The notes beneath the pieces were generated by a model that worked only from the letters and a program-made list of their open reading frames with translations, was not told the DNA's origin and did no database searches. 64,000 nucleotides of DNA from Pezicula radicicola (Eukaryota > Ascomycota > Leotiomycetes > Helotiales > Dermateaceae): NCBI GenBank assembly GCA_003008705.1, contig PDUO01000026.1:496001-560000 (forward strand), read 5' to 3'. Below are positions 11,115 through 20,543 of this stretch, piece after piece. The first letter of the stretch is position 1. Each line of letters starts with the position of its first letter. The translations under genes and the position numbers were made by a program.

Positions 11115-12132
11115 TTACTTCTTACCATCTAAGTCAGTGTAGAAGTTGTAGCCGAAATTTTCGCTTGAATCGTTGAATCTCAACTTCTTATCGATGGAGT
11201 CAATTTTCTTCAGATCTTCCAGCTCAAGCTTAAAGTCGTCCTCCAGGTTTGTCTTTATGCGGGCCGGGTCTTGAATTTAGGGATGACGGAGTGGCCTTTG
11301 TTGATACCCCAGGCGAGGGCAATTTTGATGCACAAGTGAGTAAATGATATTTTGAACGTCCTAAAGGAAGGGATGATAAATGCCTTGGGCCCTGGTGATG
11401 TGAATGCCCTTGCTCTGATTGAACTTGACAAAGTCGGTTTGCTGAAGCCATGGGTGAAATTCAAGCTGATGAGTAGCAGGAACGACGGTAATCTCCTTCA
11501 GCAACTTCTCCAACTCGCCTCGAGAGAAATTGGAAATTCCAATTGCCTTGGTCTTGCCGGTATCAAGAAATTTATCCATTGCTTTGTATGTGTCGACATA
11601 GGAGATGTCAGCTGTCTGTATCTTTCCATCAGCCTTGGGGAAGAGATTTGGACCTGGCTTGAAAGCCGATGGCCAATGCATCTGTTAAGGTCGGAGTCAA
11701 TGCTTGTTCAAACGAGTAATTAATTGAAATGTTTTATTATACCTAAGTATATACCAGGTAGAGGTCAACATAGTCCATTTGAAGGTCCTTAAGGGAGGCA
11801 TCAAGTGCTGGCTCGACATCTTCGGGCTTGTGAGAGTTGTTCCACTATAGGACTATGTGATTAGCAATTGCTAGAGCTTCCAGGGGGGGAAAGAGTCACT
11901 AATGAGTTTTGTGGTGATGAAGAGTTCAGATTGTGGAATGCCACTCTTCTTGATAGCTGTTCCTACAGCGGGCTCAGTTCCGTAAAACTCGAGCCGTATC
12001 AATGTGACGATAGCCAGCATCGAGTGCAGACTTGACTGCATCTTCCTAGGCCTCCGCATCTTGCCAAGTTCCAAAGCCGAAGGCTGGAACAGTTTGGCCA
12101 GTGTTCAACTTGTGTGCAGTGATGGAAGCCAT
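11115..12132 (-). pseudogene. Aldo-keto reductase pseudogene (Gcy1/AKR3-like)
   Basis: A relic of an NADPH-dependent aldo-keto reductase. The ATG at 12132 opens a frame with the AKR start LNTGQTVPAFGFGTWQ. Codon 29 is TAG (12046-12048). The frame resumes through DAGYRHIDTA, then an extra base in the A4/T4 run 11984-11987 shifts it before YGTEPAVGTAIKKSG. The expected intron donor after TTKL reads ATTAGT instead of GTTAGT (11903), so splicing to [15 protein letters not shown] is lost. A second intron precedes MHWPSAFKPG. KAIGISNFSRGELEKLL and QLEFHPWLQQ are intact. Sequence between HIT and IALAWGINKGHSVIP is deleted or scrambled. One more frameshift follows near 11272 before the family's C-terminus (FGYNFYTDLDGKK) at 11115. 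These several independent lesions make function very unlikely. Upstream promoter sequence is still present. Confidence 0.85.
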
Positions 12133-14916
12133 ATTACGGATTCGGGTGCGTTGGATGTGTAAGGAGACTTGAGAGATTCGGGAGGTGCCTGTTGTTGGCA
12201 AACGGAGGGAACGAGAAAACATGTTGGGAGGGAGTGAGATGGGCTGTTCAAGAGGGGATTTATAAGCTAGTGTACAAGAAGTGAATCGCTACCCACAGCT
12301 CCAATCTAAGCTCTGGACATCAGAACGTCATACATCTCCAGATTTTCATGACGTTAACAATATTCAGAAATCACCTTCATCCATTGGCCAATCACTTTCT
12401 ATTTCGGCATAAGGTTAATGCGAGCCGCAGCACCCTTGCTTCTACGGTATATTCATCTGAATGCTTTTAGACAGAAAGCAAATCCTAAGTATTGTACGAA
12501 GTAGACCTAAACTTCAAGTCACTAGGCAATGAAATATATCTGCGAAAGTGAAGTCATCTTGTCCCAATTTAATTTTCTTCCGTACAGCCATTCCCAAGAG
12601 AACTCCCGACCTTGAGACCGTCGACTCCTTTGGATCAGTTAGAATATTATCTGAATTAGAAGCATCTGCCTTAACTCTCACACTAGGCCCTTTACACTTG
12701 TTATCAACGACAAATCTAAGTCTAATAAGACCCAGGCGAAATGATGTACTGTACCGTACGAATTGGTTTATAAGAGATCATTTCGAATGGCTATCTATTC
12801 AGACATAAGAGATGGACTTGAGTAATTTACCTGACTTGAGTAACTCACTTGTCCAATTTAAAATAAGCTCTTATAAACCAATTCGTACGGTGCTTCTGGG
12901 AGATGTTCTTGCTTCTTGTCCTACGGTACAATACCTACCTTTGCACCTGTCATCCATCTCAAGATTATTCCACCCCCTTGCTCTCACTCATCGGCCCTAA
13001 ATTATTACATCTCTCCAAAAGCAACGGGACCCATTGCGCATTACTCCGCGTCCTTTTGTTTTATTTCGCACAAGGGGTCGGAATTGTCATCGATTTCTGG
13101 CCGAATGCAGAGTAAATTGCATCTGTGAACTGGTGGGCAAGGGTAAACAGCGAAGCCCATTCAACTCTAGGCAAGTATGGTGGTATCGCTGCAGTTAATA
13201 CGCCCTAATATAAAGAGAATCAACGCAAAACTGTAGCTTCGAGGCATTGAAATCATGGGGCTTGAAAGGATTCCTCGTCAACCAATGCCATGTCTCTGGG
13301 ATGAACTGCTCGATTTGTGTCTGACCAGGCTCGGAGCCGCAGAAGAGTTTTCTGTTTCTTGAGATCCGTTTGGTGGGTTTATAGCCTCTAGACTCGAGGG
13401 CTCCTGTATCACATACCGATATTCTTGCGGTATGCCTTTCTCCTTGCACGATATAGCTACCAACTAATCTCACAGTCACTATTTCGTAGAGTCGTAGCCT
13501 GATCAATGTATGAGCAATCCATCTCAACCACTCGAGCAAAATTAATAGTAATGAAGACTTCTTAATGCAAATTCAGCATAATATGATGGGGCTTAAGGAA
13601 ATGTAGGCAGAATTTTGAAATTCGTTGCACACTACGGTACTCATGACTCTCTTTATAGTCCTCGGGCTCGGGCTGCTGCGGAATCTCCAGCAAAGCCGGG
13701 ACTCGGCGAGGCTGGAGTCTGAACTGAGGCTTCCCACAACTCATGGAGGACTTTCCAGGTTGTTTTGTTTCAATATCATGAAAATTTAGGGGTAGGAAAA
13801 AAGTTTTGTTGCACGTCGCTCTTTCCGTCGCAAAACAGGTTTTTTGAGCTTCTGATCAAAGGCTTCGGTCTGGAACCTTTGGCGCCCTGAAAGTATAACT
13901 TGAATCAGGATTATTCCACGTGACAGGAAGGGGCGGAAGGTTACACTCGGACAAGGTTACTCCCAAGAAGTCAGCCGTCGTGAGATGGGACTGGTATTGC
14001 GGAGGAATAGACGGAATAAGTCGTGATTCTGGAAGAGAAGGATGCGAGGAAGGAAGCAAGCAAGTCAATGCAACCCTTCTCTTGTCCCCAGGATGGCCTG
14101 TCCTTTTTCACTTGTCATTGTTCATTTCTCAGCCTTGTGGCCTTCCCGGGGTGATCATCCTTTGGAGCCAATAATTAATTAAGTCCTTCGGTCCTTCCGT
14201 TGCACGTACTAAAATTAAGATGACGTGCTGCACCACACTCTAGCATACCAGCTACACCCGAGATCCCAGTCGTCTCCTGCAGTAGTGACATCTTTTGAAT
14301 TGACCTCGAGATTTGTTGTTCAAAACGTCATTCTCGCCTGCTTTCTATGGCCCTTTGCCTCCCCTCCGGCAGCAATAAGTCTCCTGACTTGGCGAGAGTG
14401 CGCAGCATTAGTAGTCTCGGCCTTGGCACTTGAAATGAATACGACTAGAGTTCAAGGCTGCTAAAGCGTGAGGATGAACGCTGACGGGTCCATGGACACA
14501 TGAGACGGACAAGCGCTTGAATATGGCGCGTTCATGTAGAAAAGAGAGACACAAGAGCGCGAAACGCCCGGAGTGTCGTAAAAACGGAATCTGCGGACGT
14601 ACAAGTGTTCCTCCGAGATTCCTTTTCGGGTAATTGGTCCCACGATCTCTCTCATCTCTCGTTTTCTCCAAATTATTCCAAGAGTTGGCGCATATACCCA
14701 TTCACAGAAGGCCGACGACATACAGTAGATGTCACCCAGACTACAGCATAGGGCATAGGCGCCAACTGCACAGCCTCGCACACCCAAGAACAAAGGGTTT
14801 TGTAAGGTTAGTTGCAATCAACACAGAATAAACATACTGATAAACCAGCGCTGGTCCCTCGCTCCTTCTTTCTCAATTTTACACCTTCGATTCCCTTGTA
14901 CAACACCTGTGTCAAA
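12133..14916. other. Gene-poor interval with MITE insertion
   Basis: About 2.8 kb with no convincing gene. A MITE copy lies at 12752-12892. A minus-strand frame at 13195-13539 (ending near 13195 after an aromatic-rich FIPETWHWLTR segment) and short + frames either side of the MITE could be gene relics, but none has a start, a domain or splice signals I can defend. The right end carries the promoter of the PAP2 phosphatase gene. Confidence 0.45.
12752..12892. mobile_element. MITE copy A, mariner-type (TA-flanked) non-autonomous element
   Basis: A 141-bp element bounded by a perfect 24-nt inverted repeat: 12753-12776 (beginning ACCGTACGAATTGG) and 12868-12891 (ending CCAATTCGTACGGT). The outer core is CCGTACGA. 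The left flank is TA and the right flank TG, consistent with a decayed TA target duplication of the Tc1/mariner type. It has no coding capacity. The interior carries CTTGAGTAA / CTTGAGTAACTC motifs. The same element occurs in opposite orientation at 47456-47619, which shows that it is dispersed. Confidence 0.85.
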
Positions 14917-16122
14917 ATGCCACGCTCCAAGTCGGGTCGTGTATCAATTGCATTGATTCTTAGCTATGTGTTCGACTGGATTGTCATAATTGCTGCCGCT
15001 GGCATTGGTGCTGTTTTCTCCAATATTACCCCGAATAAACGTCCCTTCTCAGTAGTCGACCCGAATATCAGCTTCCCCTACACCCACGAAAAAATATCCA
15101 CCGCACTCCTCATTATTTCGGGACTCGCTATACCAGCAGGCTTCATTTTCGTTGTCACCCTTCTACTAGTCCCCGGTCCGACTGTACCGAAATCTACACC
15201 AACAGCCTTGATATGGCGGAGGAAGGCGTGGGAACTGCATACCGGATGGCTGGGACTGGCCCTGTCTCTGGCAGCTGCTTTTCTGATCACCAGTGGTACG
15301 AAGAATCTATTCGGAAAACCACGTCCTGACTTGATCGATCGTTGCGACCCAGACCTTGCCAAACTTGCAGAATCCACTGTCGGGGGGCTCGGGAACATCA
15401 CAAACGGAGTTTTTCTCGTGTCACACACCATCTGCCGCAATACCGACACATACATCATGGATGAAGGTTTCCGAAGCTTCCCTAGTGGTCACAGTTCCTT
15501 CTCGGCCGCTGGCTTAGTTTACCTAAGTCTGTTCCTCGCCTCAAAACTTGCAACCATCATTCCCTTTCTACCAAATTCCACTTTTAGCCCAGCACATGCG
15601 TCTGCGTTCCCCTCTCGTGCCGAAAGAAAAGTAGTACGTCAATCTGGCATAACATATGACAAAGTAGCCAACGGGGGCGAAGCTTCTGGCCACGATGATG
15701 CTTTGATTTCAGCAAGAAACCAAGCTGCTGCTCCGCCTGTCTACTTGCTCGTGATCACTGTAATCCCGACATTTGCCTCGATTTATATTTGCTCGACACG
15801 TTGGTCCGACTTCAGGCATCACGGATTCGATATCCTCTTCGGCTTTGCAATCGGAGCGGTATCGGCGATATTTTCATTCCGTTATTACCATCTTCCCATT
15901 AATCAAGGTGCTGGCTGGTCTTGGGGTCCCAGAAGTAAAGACCGTTCTTTCTGGGCTGGGGTTGGGGTTGGCAACTATGTTGGTATTAGAAATAGCGACT
16001 CAGTGGTTGAGCGCGATGTGGATGTCGAGGCAGGAATAGGACATTCCAGGACGGATAGTACCAATCAAGTGAGCACCAATAAAGCAGAGAGAGGGTTTGG
16101 TCAGAGTGGAGGTGTTGATTAA
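14917..16122 (+). CDS. PAP2-family phosphatidate / diacylglycerol pyrophosphate phosphatase
   Basis: An intronless 401-residue integral membrane phosphatase resembling yeast Dpp1/Lpp1. It dephosphorylates phosphatidate and diacylglycerol pyrophosphate at vacuolar or Golgi membranes (family knowledge). The start MPRSKSGRVS is preferred over an upstream in-frame ATG because the first membrane segment (IALILSYVFDWIVIIAAAG) follows at the usual distance. The catalytic motifs are all present: KNLFGKPRPD (C1, KX6RP), PSGHSSF (C2, PSGH), and SRWSDFRHHGFD-like TRWSDFRHHGFD (C3, SRX5HX3D; here the first Ser is Ser in CSTRWSD). About six membrane helices surround them. A hydrophilic loop of about 50 residues precedes the last catalytic segment, and the C-terminal tail is Asp/Glu/Ser-rich. 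Confidence 0.92.
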   Translation: MPRSKSGRVSIALILSYVFDWIVIIAAAGIGAVFSNITPNKRPFSVVDPNISFPYTHEKISTALLIISGLAIPAGFIFVVTLLLVPGPTVPKSTPTALIWRRKAWELHTGWLGLALSLAAAFLITSGTKNLFGKPRPDLIDRCDPDLAKLAESTVGGLGNITNGVFLVSHTICRNTDTYIMDEGFRSFPSGHSSFSAAGLVYLSLFLASKLATIIPFLPNSTFSPAHASAFPSRAERKVVRQSGITYDKVANGGEASGHDDALISARNQAAAPPVYLLVITVIPTFASIYICSTRWSDFRHHGFDILFGFAIGAVSAIFSFRYYHLPINQGAGWSWGPRSKDRSFWAGVGVGNYVGIRNSDSVVERDVDVEAGIGHSRTDSTNQVSTNKAERGFGQSGGVD

Positions 16123-17554
16123 CGTAGGTACCAGGATAACATCGAGCTTCTACCCAGGGGTGAGCGATCGAATGGAGAGCATGTTTATAACACTGCATCT
16201 TGAAGGAGCACGGCGTTCTGGACGGTGGCATGGTCTATGGCACCAGTTCCTTTCTGGCGGGATTGGCCATGGGATATATGGAAGGTATTTGGTATGGCTG
16301 GGAGTTTGGAAATTTGTATAGTTATGATTTTGAGACTATCATTGGCTTCTCAAGATTTCAGTAGGTTCGAACACATGATAATGGTACACTGTATAAAATA
16401 TGTGTGCCAAGCTGCAACTTATCCTCAACAACTTAGCCGTTCCGTTTGCTCAAGATCAATTTCTGCAAGGTGAACGCTCGAGACACTTAACAGTCTCTAG
16501 ATTGAAAGAGGAAAACATTGAGGGAATAAGATACTAGGATAAGATTTTGAGTACAAATGAATGGCTTATAATTTAGATAAGGTGAATGGAAGCAGGTGGT
16601 GCTACAGTATCTGGTAGATATAGTATCGTGTATTATAGCAAAAACAATCGAGATAAATTGGTATGATTCTACTCACGAACCTGTATCCTAGACAATGCCG
16701 TTTTTAGACTTATGTGGCTCTCCCAAGTTAGGACGAGAGCAATCGGTGCATAATACACCATTGTCATTAACAGACTTGCTATGCCAAATTGTGACGTTCC
16801 GTCCAATGAGGCCGATTTTGCCTTTAATGTGTTGTTCAGGAGAAGGTTAAAGTGACAAGATAGAAATGAGAGATAGAAAGGAACGCAAAAGGATACTAGG
16901 ACAAGTTTTGAATCAAATAACTGACTTGGAATCAATTGGGTTATTTATATCAAGTGAGTTCCTCTAGTCAAGTAAGTTACCTAACTAATTCAAGTAACTG
17001 ACTCAAATAAGTCACCAAGTTCGTTACCTAAATTATATAAGCTACCTACTCAAGTAAAAGAAAGACTTTATGCTGATATGCCACTGCCATTATAAACTCA
17101 GATGCTTTACACTCACATAGTAGTAACTGAATTGCATGAAACATTATATAGCTTAGATAAGTTGTGACAAGAGAGCTCTTAATATCTAATTCTTGTTCTA
17201 AGACACGTCCTCTAGGTGTGGTTTTATATGGTGAGTTGTATAGATCAAGCAATAGAAAAAGCCTAACCAGTATACACATAGGCGGCGACCCCCTCTACTA
17301 GTTGGGGGCGCTTGCTCTTAACTTGAGAGGGCATAACTAAATTGCTGAGCCACAGGATCTGGACAAAAGCCCCGTTAACACTCGAGGATAAGCAAGAAAG
17401 AGAAGTCGTGTATTGGGTATTACATTTCTCAAGGTACCTCATTATTGTTCATAATTTCAACAAAATTTCAAAGACGCCATTCATCAATTCGAGCCGACAA
17501 ACCTGCCTTTTGAACCCGTCGTAAACGCCTACCGAACCCTCATATTTCAACTCC
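16123..17554. other. Intergenic, AT-rich, repeat-bearing
   Basis: The 3' flank of the PAP2 gene is followed by AT-rich sequence with a CAAGTRAGTTAC-type repeat cluster (16928-17058). A minus-strand frame at 17046-17279 is strongly AT-biased and could be a worn transposon remnant, but shows no transposase motif. Near 17281-17340 there is a short GC-richer patch with an inverted CCCCCTCTACTAGTTGGGGG hairpin. Confidence 0.45.
16928..17058. repeat. Cluster of CAAGTRAGTTAC-like motifs related to MITE interior
   Basis: At least five imperfect copies of CAAGT(G/A)AGTT(A/C)C(C/T) occur within about 130 bp, for example near 16953, 16970, 16991, 17010 and 17053. The same motif forms the interior of both MITE copies (CAAGTGAGTTACTCAAGT). 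No terminal inverted repeat is visible here, so this may be a decayed relative or an independent satellite-like patch. Confidence 0.5.
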
Positions 17555-19140
17555 TTACTTGCTGCCCAGTGTAGAACTAGTATCTGTGCGATACCAATTT
17601 TCTTGTGGATCACCCAAACAATCCCCAACCGTAACCGGCTTATAGCCCCGTGACTGAATTCCCTGCAACATATACTCCACTAGAACCTGCGAAGTCTGAT
17701 TATGAATATCATGACCAATAACCAAGAACTCATCTGTTGTTGGACTCTTCCCAGCCAAACTTTGATCAAAAATGTTCTTTGAATTTTGGATTAGTGTTGG
17801 GGAGTCGTTGAGATAGTCTTGGGTGTCTAGGTCGAAGTAGGTTATGTGGTAACCTAGTTCGAGGAGATCGGCTTCACAGCCACATTCCGCAGTACATGAT
17901 GAGTAGGGTGGTCTCATGTAGGTGGGGATTACGCCCAAGATATTGCGGAGGGCCATTTCATTTTTGTACATTTCGTCCTTGCGTTGGGCGCTGGTTATGT
18001 TGCAAAGATCAGCGTGGGACCAGGTGTGCGAGGCGACCTGATGGCCTGAAGAGTACATGCGCCTGGGAAGATTGTTAATGAGGGTATAGTTTCAAATTTG
18101 GGGTTCGCACTCACTTGATGAGATCAGCCCATGGGAGAGAGGTATTGTCAATTTCTCCTTTTCCGTTGTTGTTTCCTGTGATGAAGAAGGTCGCTTTGGC
18201 ACTGTACTGGTCTAGGAGATCTAAGATGTGACTCGTGTAGATGAATGGCCCGTCGTCAAAGGTAAGTGCCATATCGCCTGGAGTAGCACAATCGTAGATA
18301 CCGTCTGAGCCATACAATACAGAGCCGATTTGTGGCCGAGCAATTGAAGATGTATTGGTTCCAGATGGAGATTTGTTCGCATCACAAGCTGGTCCATAGT
18401 TGATTTGACAATCTGGTGCAGTACAGTAGTCTGCGAGCTGGGTTAGCATACCGCCCGGAAGAAGGATTTCTAGTATCTTGCCTTCAGTGGTTCCACAGAA
18501 ACCTGCTAACGAACAACATTCATTAGAGTTACATGTACCAAAACTTGGACCGCACTGTCCAGTAGTGCTCGTCCCACCAGTTCCAGAATCACCTGTCGAG
18601 CTCGTGGTACCATTACACGTTCCATACTGGGACTGACAACCTCCAGTTGTCGTTGAGCAGTAGTCTGCGGTGCTTCCACAGAAACCACTAAATAATGTAT
18701 CAGTAAGTACTGTATCAAGAGACCTGTCGGATACGAGTTTGCACTTACTTGCCAGAGCAGCAGGGAGCATCTGACCCGCAAGTGTAACCATTGGTACCAG
18801 CGCCAAGTAAGCCACAAGTCTGATCAGGAGTGATAGTTCCATTAGATGGAGCAGTGCAGTTGCCATATGCAGCCTGGCAACCTGCTGTTGTCAAGCAGTA
18901 TGTACTATTAGAGCCGCAGAAGCCGTTCTGTGAGCAGCAAGGTAATGATGTCGGGCAGGTATAGCCGTCGCCATTGGTATTTCCAGCAGTGCCATTGACT
19001 CCACAAGTGTTATCTGGGGACACAGCGCGAGATACAGGCTGGATGTTTTCAGCTCGCTTTGTGTGAAAGTCGAAAGGGCCTGCAGATACGGTGCTCAGCA
19101 CACATAGAAGTGTCGCTGCTGCTGCGTGCAGGAGACGCAT
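17555..19140 (-). CDS. Secreted chitin deacetylase with several CBM18 chitin-binding modules
   Basis: A 473-residue extracellular polysaccharide deacetylase (CE4) that converts chitin to chitosan. Exons: 19140-18749, 18687-18482, 18430-18115, 18062-17555. A signal peptide ([20 protein letters not shown]) precedes cysteine-rich hevein-type modules: TCGVNG...[15 protein letters not shown]...CCSGNGFCG (split by intron 1) and [22 protein letters not shown]. The NodB domain has TFDDGP (about 256-261), the metal-binding SHTWSH (His317 and His321), RPPYSSC, a DTQDY segment and VIGHDIH. All canonical catalytic motifs are present. Intron 2 (18431-18481) is a GC-AG intron of 51 nt with no in-frame stop. 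Intron 1 is 61 nt and intron 3 is 52 nt. CBM18-bearing deacetylases in plant-associated fungi can mask hyphal chitin; that role here is inference. Confidence 0.93.
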
Positions 19141-19291
19141 CTTTGCTTGAATAGAAGTCAGAGTGAAATGGTTGTAAAGCGAATGTAATGCACCCAGGCA
19201 GATGTGTCAACAAAGTAACAGAAAAGAAAGAAGAAAGGGGCGACTCATCAAGTCCAAATCTAAGCGAGGAGAGAGAAAGGAAAACTGCAGC

Positions 19292-19298
19292 ATATATA
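19292..19298 (-). promoter_or_regulatory. Putative TATA box of chitin deacetylase gene
   Basis: CTATATATG read on the minus strand, about 155 nt upstream of the ATG at 19140. This spacing allows a leader of roughly 100 nt. Position and consensus only. Confidence 0.45.
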
Positions 19299-20470
19299 GA
19301 AATTTTTGCCGGTAGCAAGCACAGAACAGACCAAGACTTCCACTTGGCATGTCCTTGGTCGGAAAGCTGACAACGGCGAAAGTGGAATGAAACGTTGAGA
19401 AGGACGTGCCAGTAGCGCCGCAGTACCTCGATCCAGATCGCCGAAACGGATCTCATAGAATCTCCTGCTTATTGCTAGACACACAGATCCTCAAGGGGCA
19501 GATGCAAAAGAAATATGCTACAACGCATTGATGCATCGCACCAACTAGACGAACCATCAGCCGGTTTCTCGACAGCAGTGTACCCCGTAGCGGCTAAGCT
19601 GGCACCAATGCCAGCTTTGCGAGGTAGGCATGGTGTAGGTTATGACGTTGGGAAGTCAATGCAGCCGACGGGTGACGGGCTTGGCTTGAGTGCAGTATCA
19701 GTAACAGGTATGGAGGGAACTTGGGATGAATCTGTTTACGATGTTTGAGTATTTTGGTGTTGTGGAATGAGAAAGCAAGGAGGAGAGAAGAGGCAGTCCT
19801 TGTGGGGTAGGCCTTATGATCGTAGGTATTGGCATGGGTATAAATACTCTAGACTCTAGGTCTGTGTCCTTAAACCCTGTTTGCATTTTGCATCTCGTAT
19901 TTGCATTTGGATTTGCATCTTTGTTGTTTACTCATAGTACAGGCCAAGGTCAAGGCGCAGCAGTTGGTCGAAGCTGTGTGTACGAAGTATCTGTATATCC
20001 CCAGATTTGCCATGAAGCCACTGCCGCATTATCCACGGACGTGCGAATCATAGAGAGGGCTTAGGTTTAGCAATTGTACGCCTCCCGTGCGCTTCTCTAG
20101 TTTTGGCATCGCACTACAAGCCCCTGGGGAGAGCCTCTTTTGGCAGCAGGCAAAATGCTTGATTTGAACGCTTACAATGATCTGCATAAAGTTCAGTCCT
20201 ACAGTAGTAACGTCATGCTTTCTTTCTCTTCCCGCTTTGTTTTAACCCTATTTCCGCCGCCTAATCGTCACCAAAAAAACAAATAGGGTTTATTTATGGG
20301 GGGATAGTCTTGACTACTGGTAATATTTGCTAGATGGGCTCGTATCAAAGAGCCAACGAAGCTTCTCGGAGAACAGCGCATGACGACTTGCTCCCTTGCA
20401 CCACCATCGCACTTGCCATATAGGCCCTGCTTTCGAGGCTTCATATGCAATAGATGAAGTAGGAAATCCA

Positions 20471-20506
20471 GCAAGAGCAAGAGCAAGAGCAAGAGCAAGA
20501 GCAAGA
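20471..20506. repeat. Hexanucleotide microsatellite (GCAAGA)6
   Basis: Six perfect tandem copies of GCAAGA, 36 bp, just downstream of the MFS transporter stop. On the minus strand an open frame through it would read Leu-Ala repeats, but nothing else supports coding there. Confidence 0.9.
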
Positions 20507-20543
20507 TTCCACGACATCTAGAAGTGCCTTGCCCTTCGACACC

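Larger units (their letters stand above)
19141..20543. other. Intergenic upstream of the chitin deacetylase
   Basis: It carries the chitin deacetylase promoter (TATA element at 19292-19298) and the 3' flank of the MFS transporter, with a GCAAGA hexamer repeat at 20471-20506. Short open frames show no domain. Confidence 0.5.

Noticed and set aside
12548..13115. Overlapping + strand frames on both sides of MITE copy A, suggesting a gene split by the insertion
   Set aside because: Removing the MITE does not restore a clear continuous frame or a known domain.
13195..13744. Two minus-strand frames (114 and 60 codons) that might form one gene
   Set aside because: The frames are separated by stops with no splice pair that joins them, and I recognise no domain. 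The aromatic-rich end alone is not enough.
20460..20517. Leu-Ala repeat protein on the minus strand
   Set aside because: It is only the GCAAGA microsatellite read in frame.
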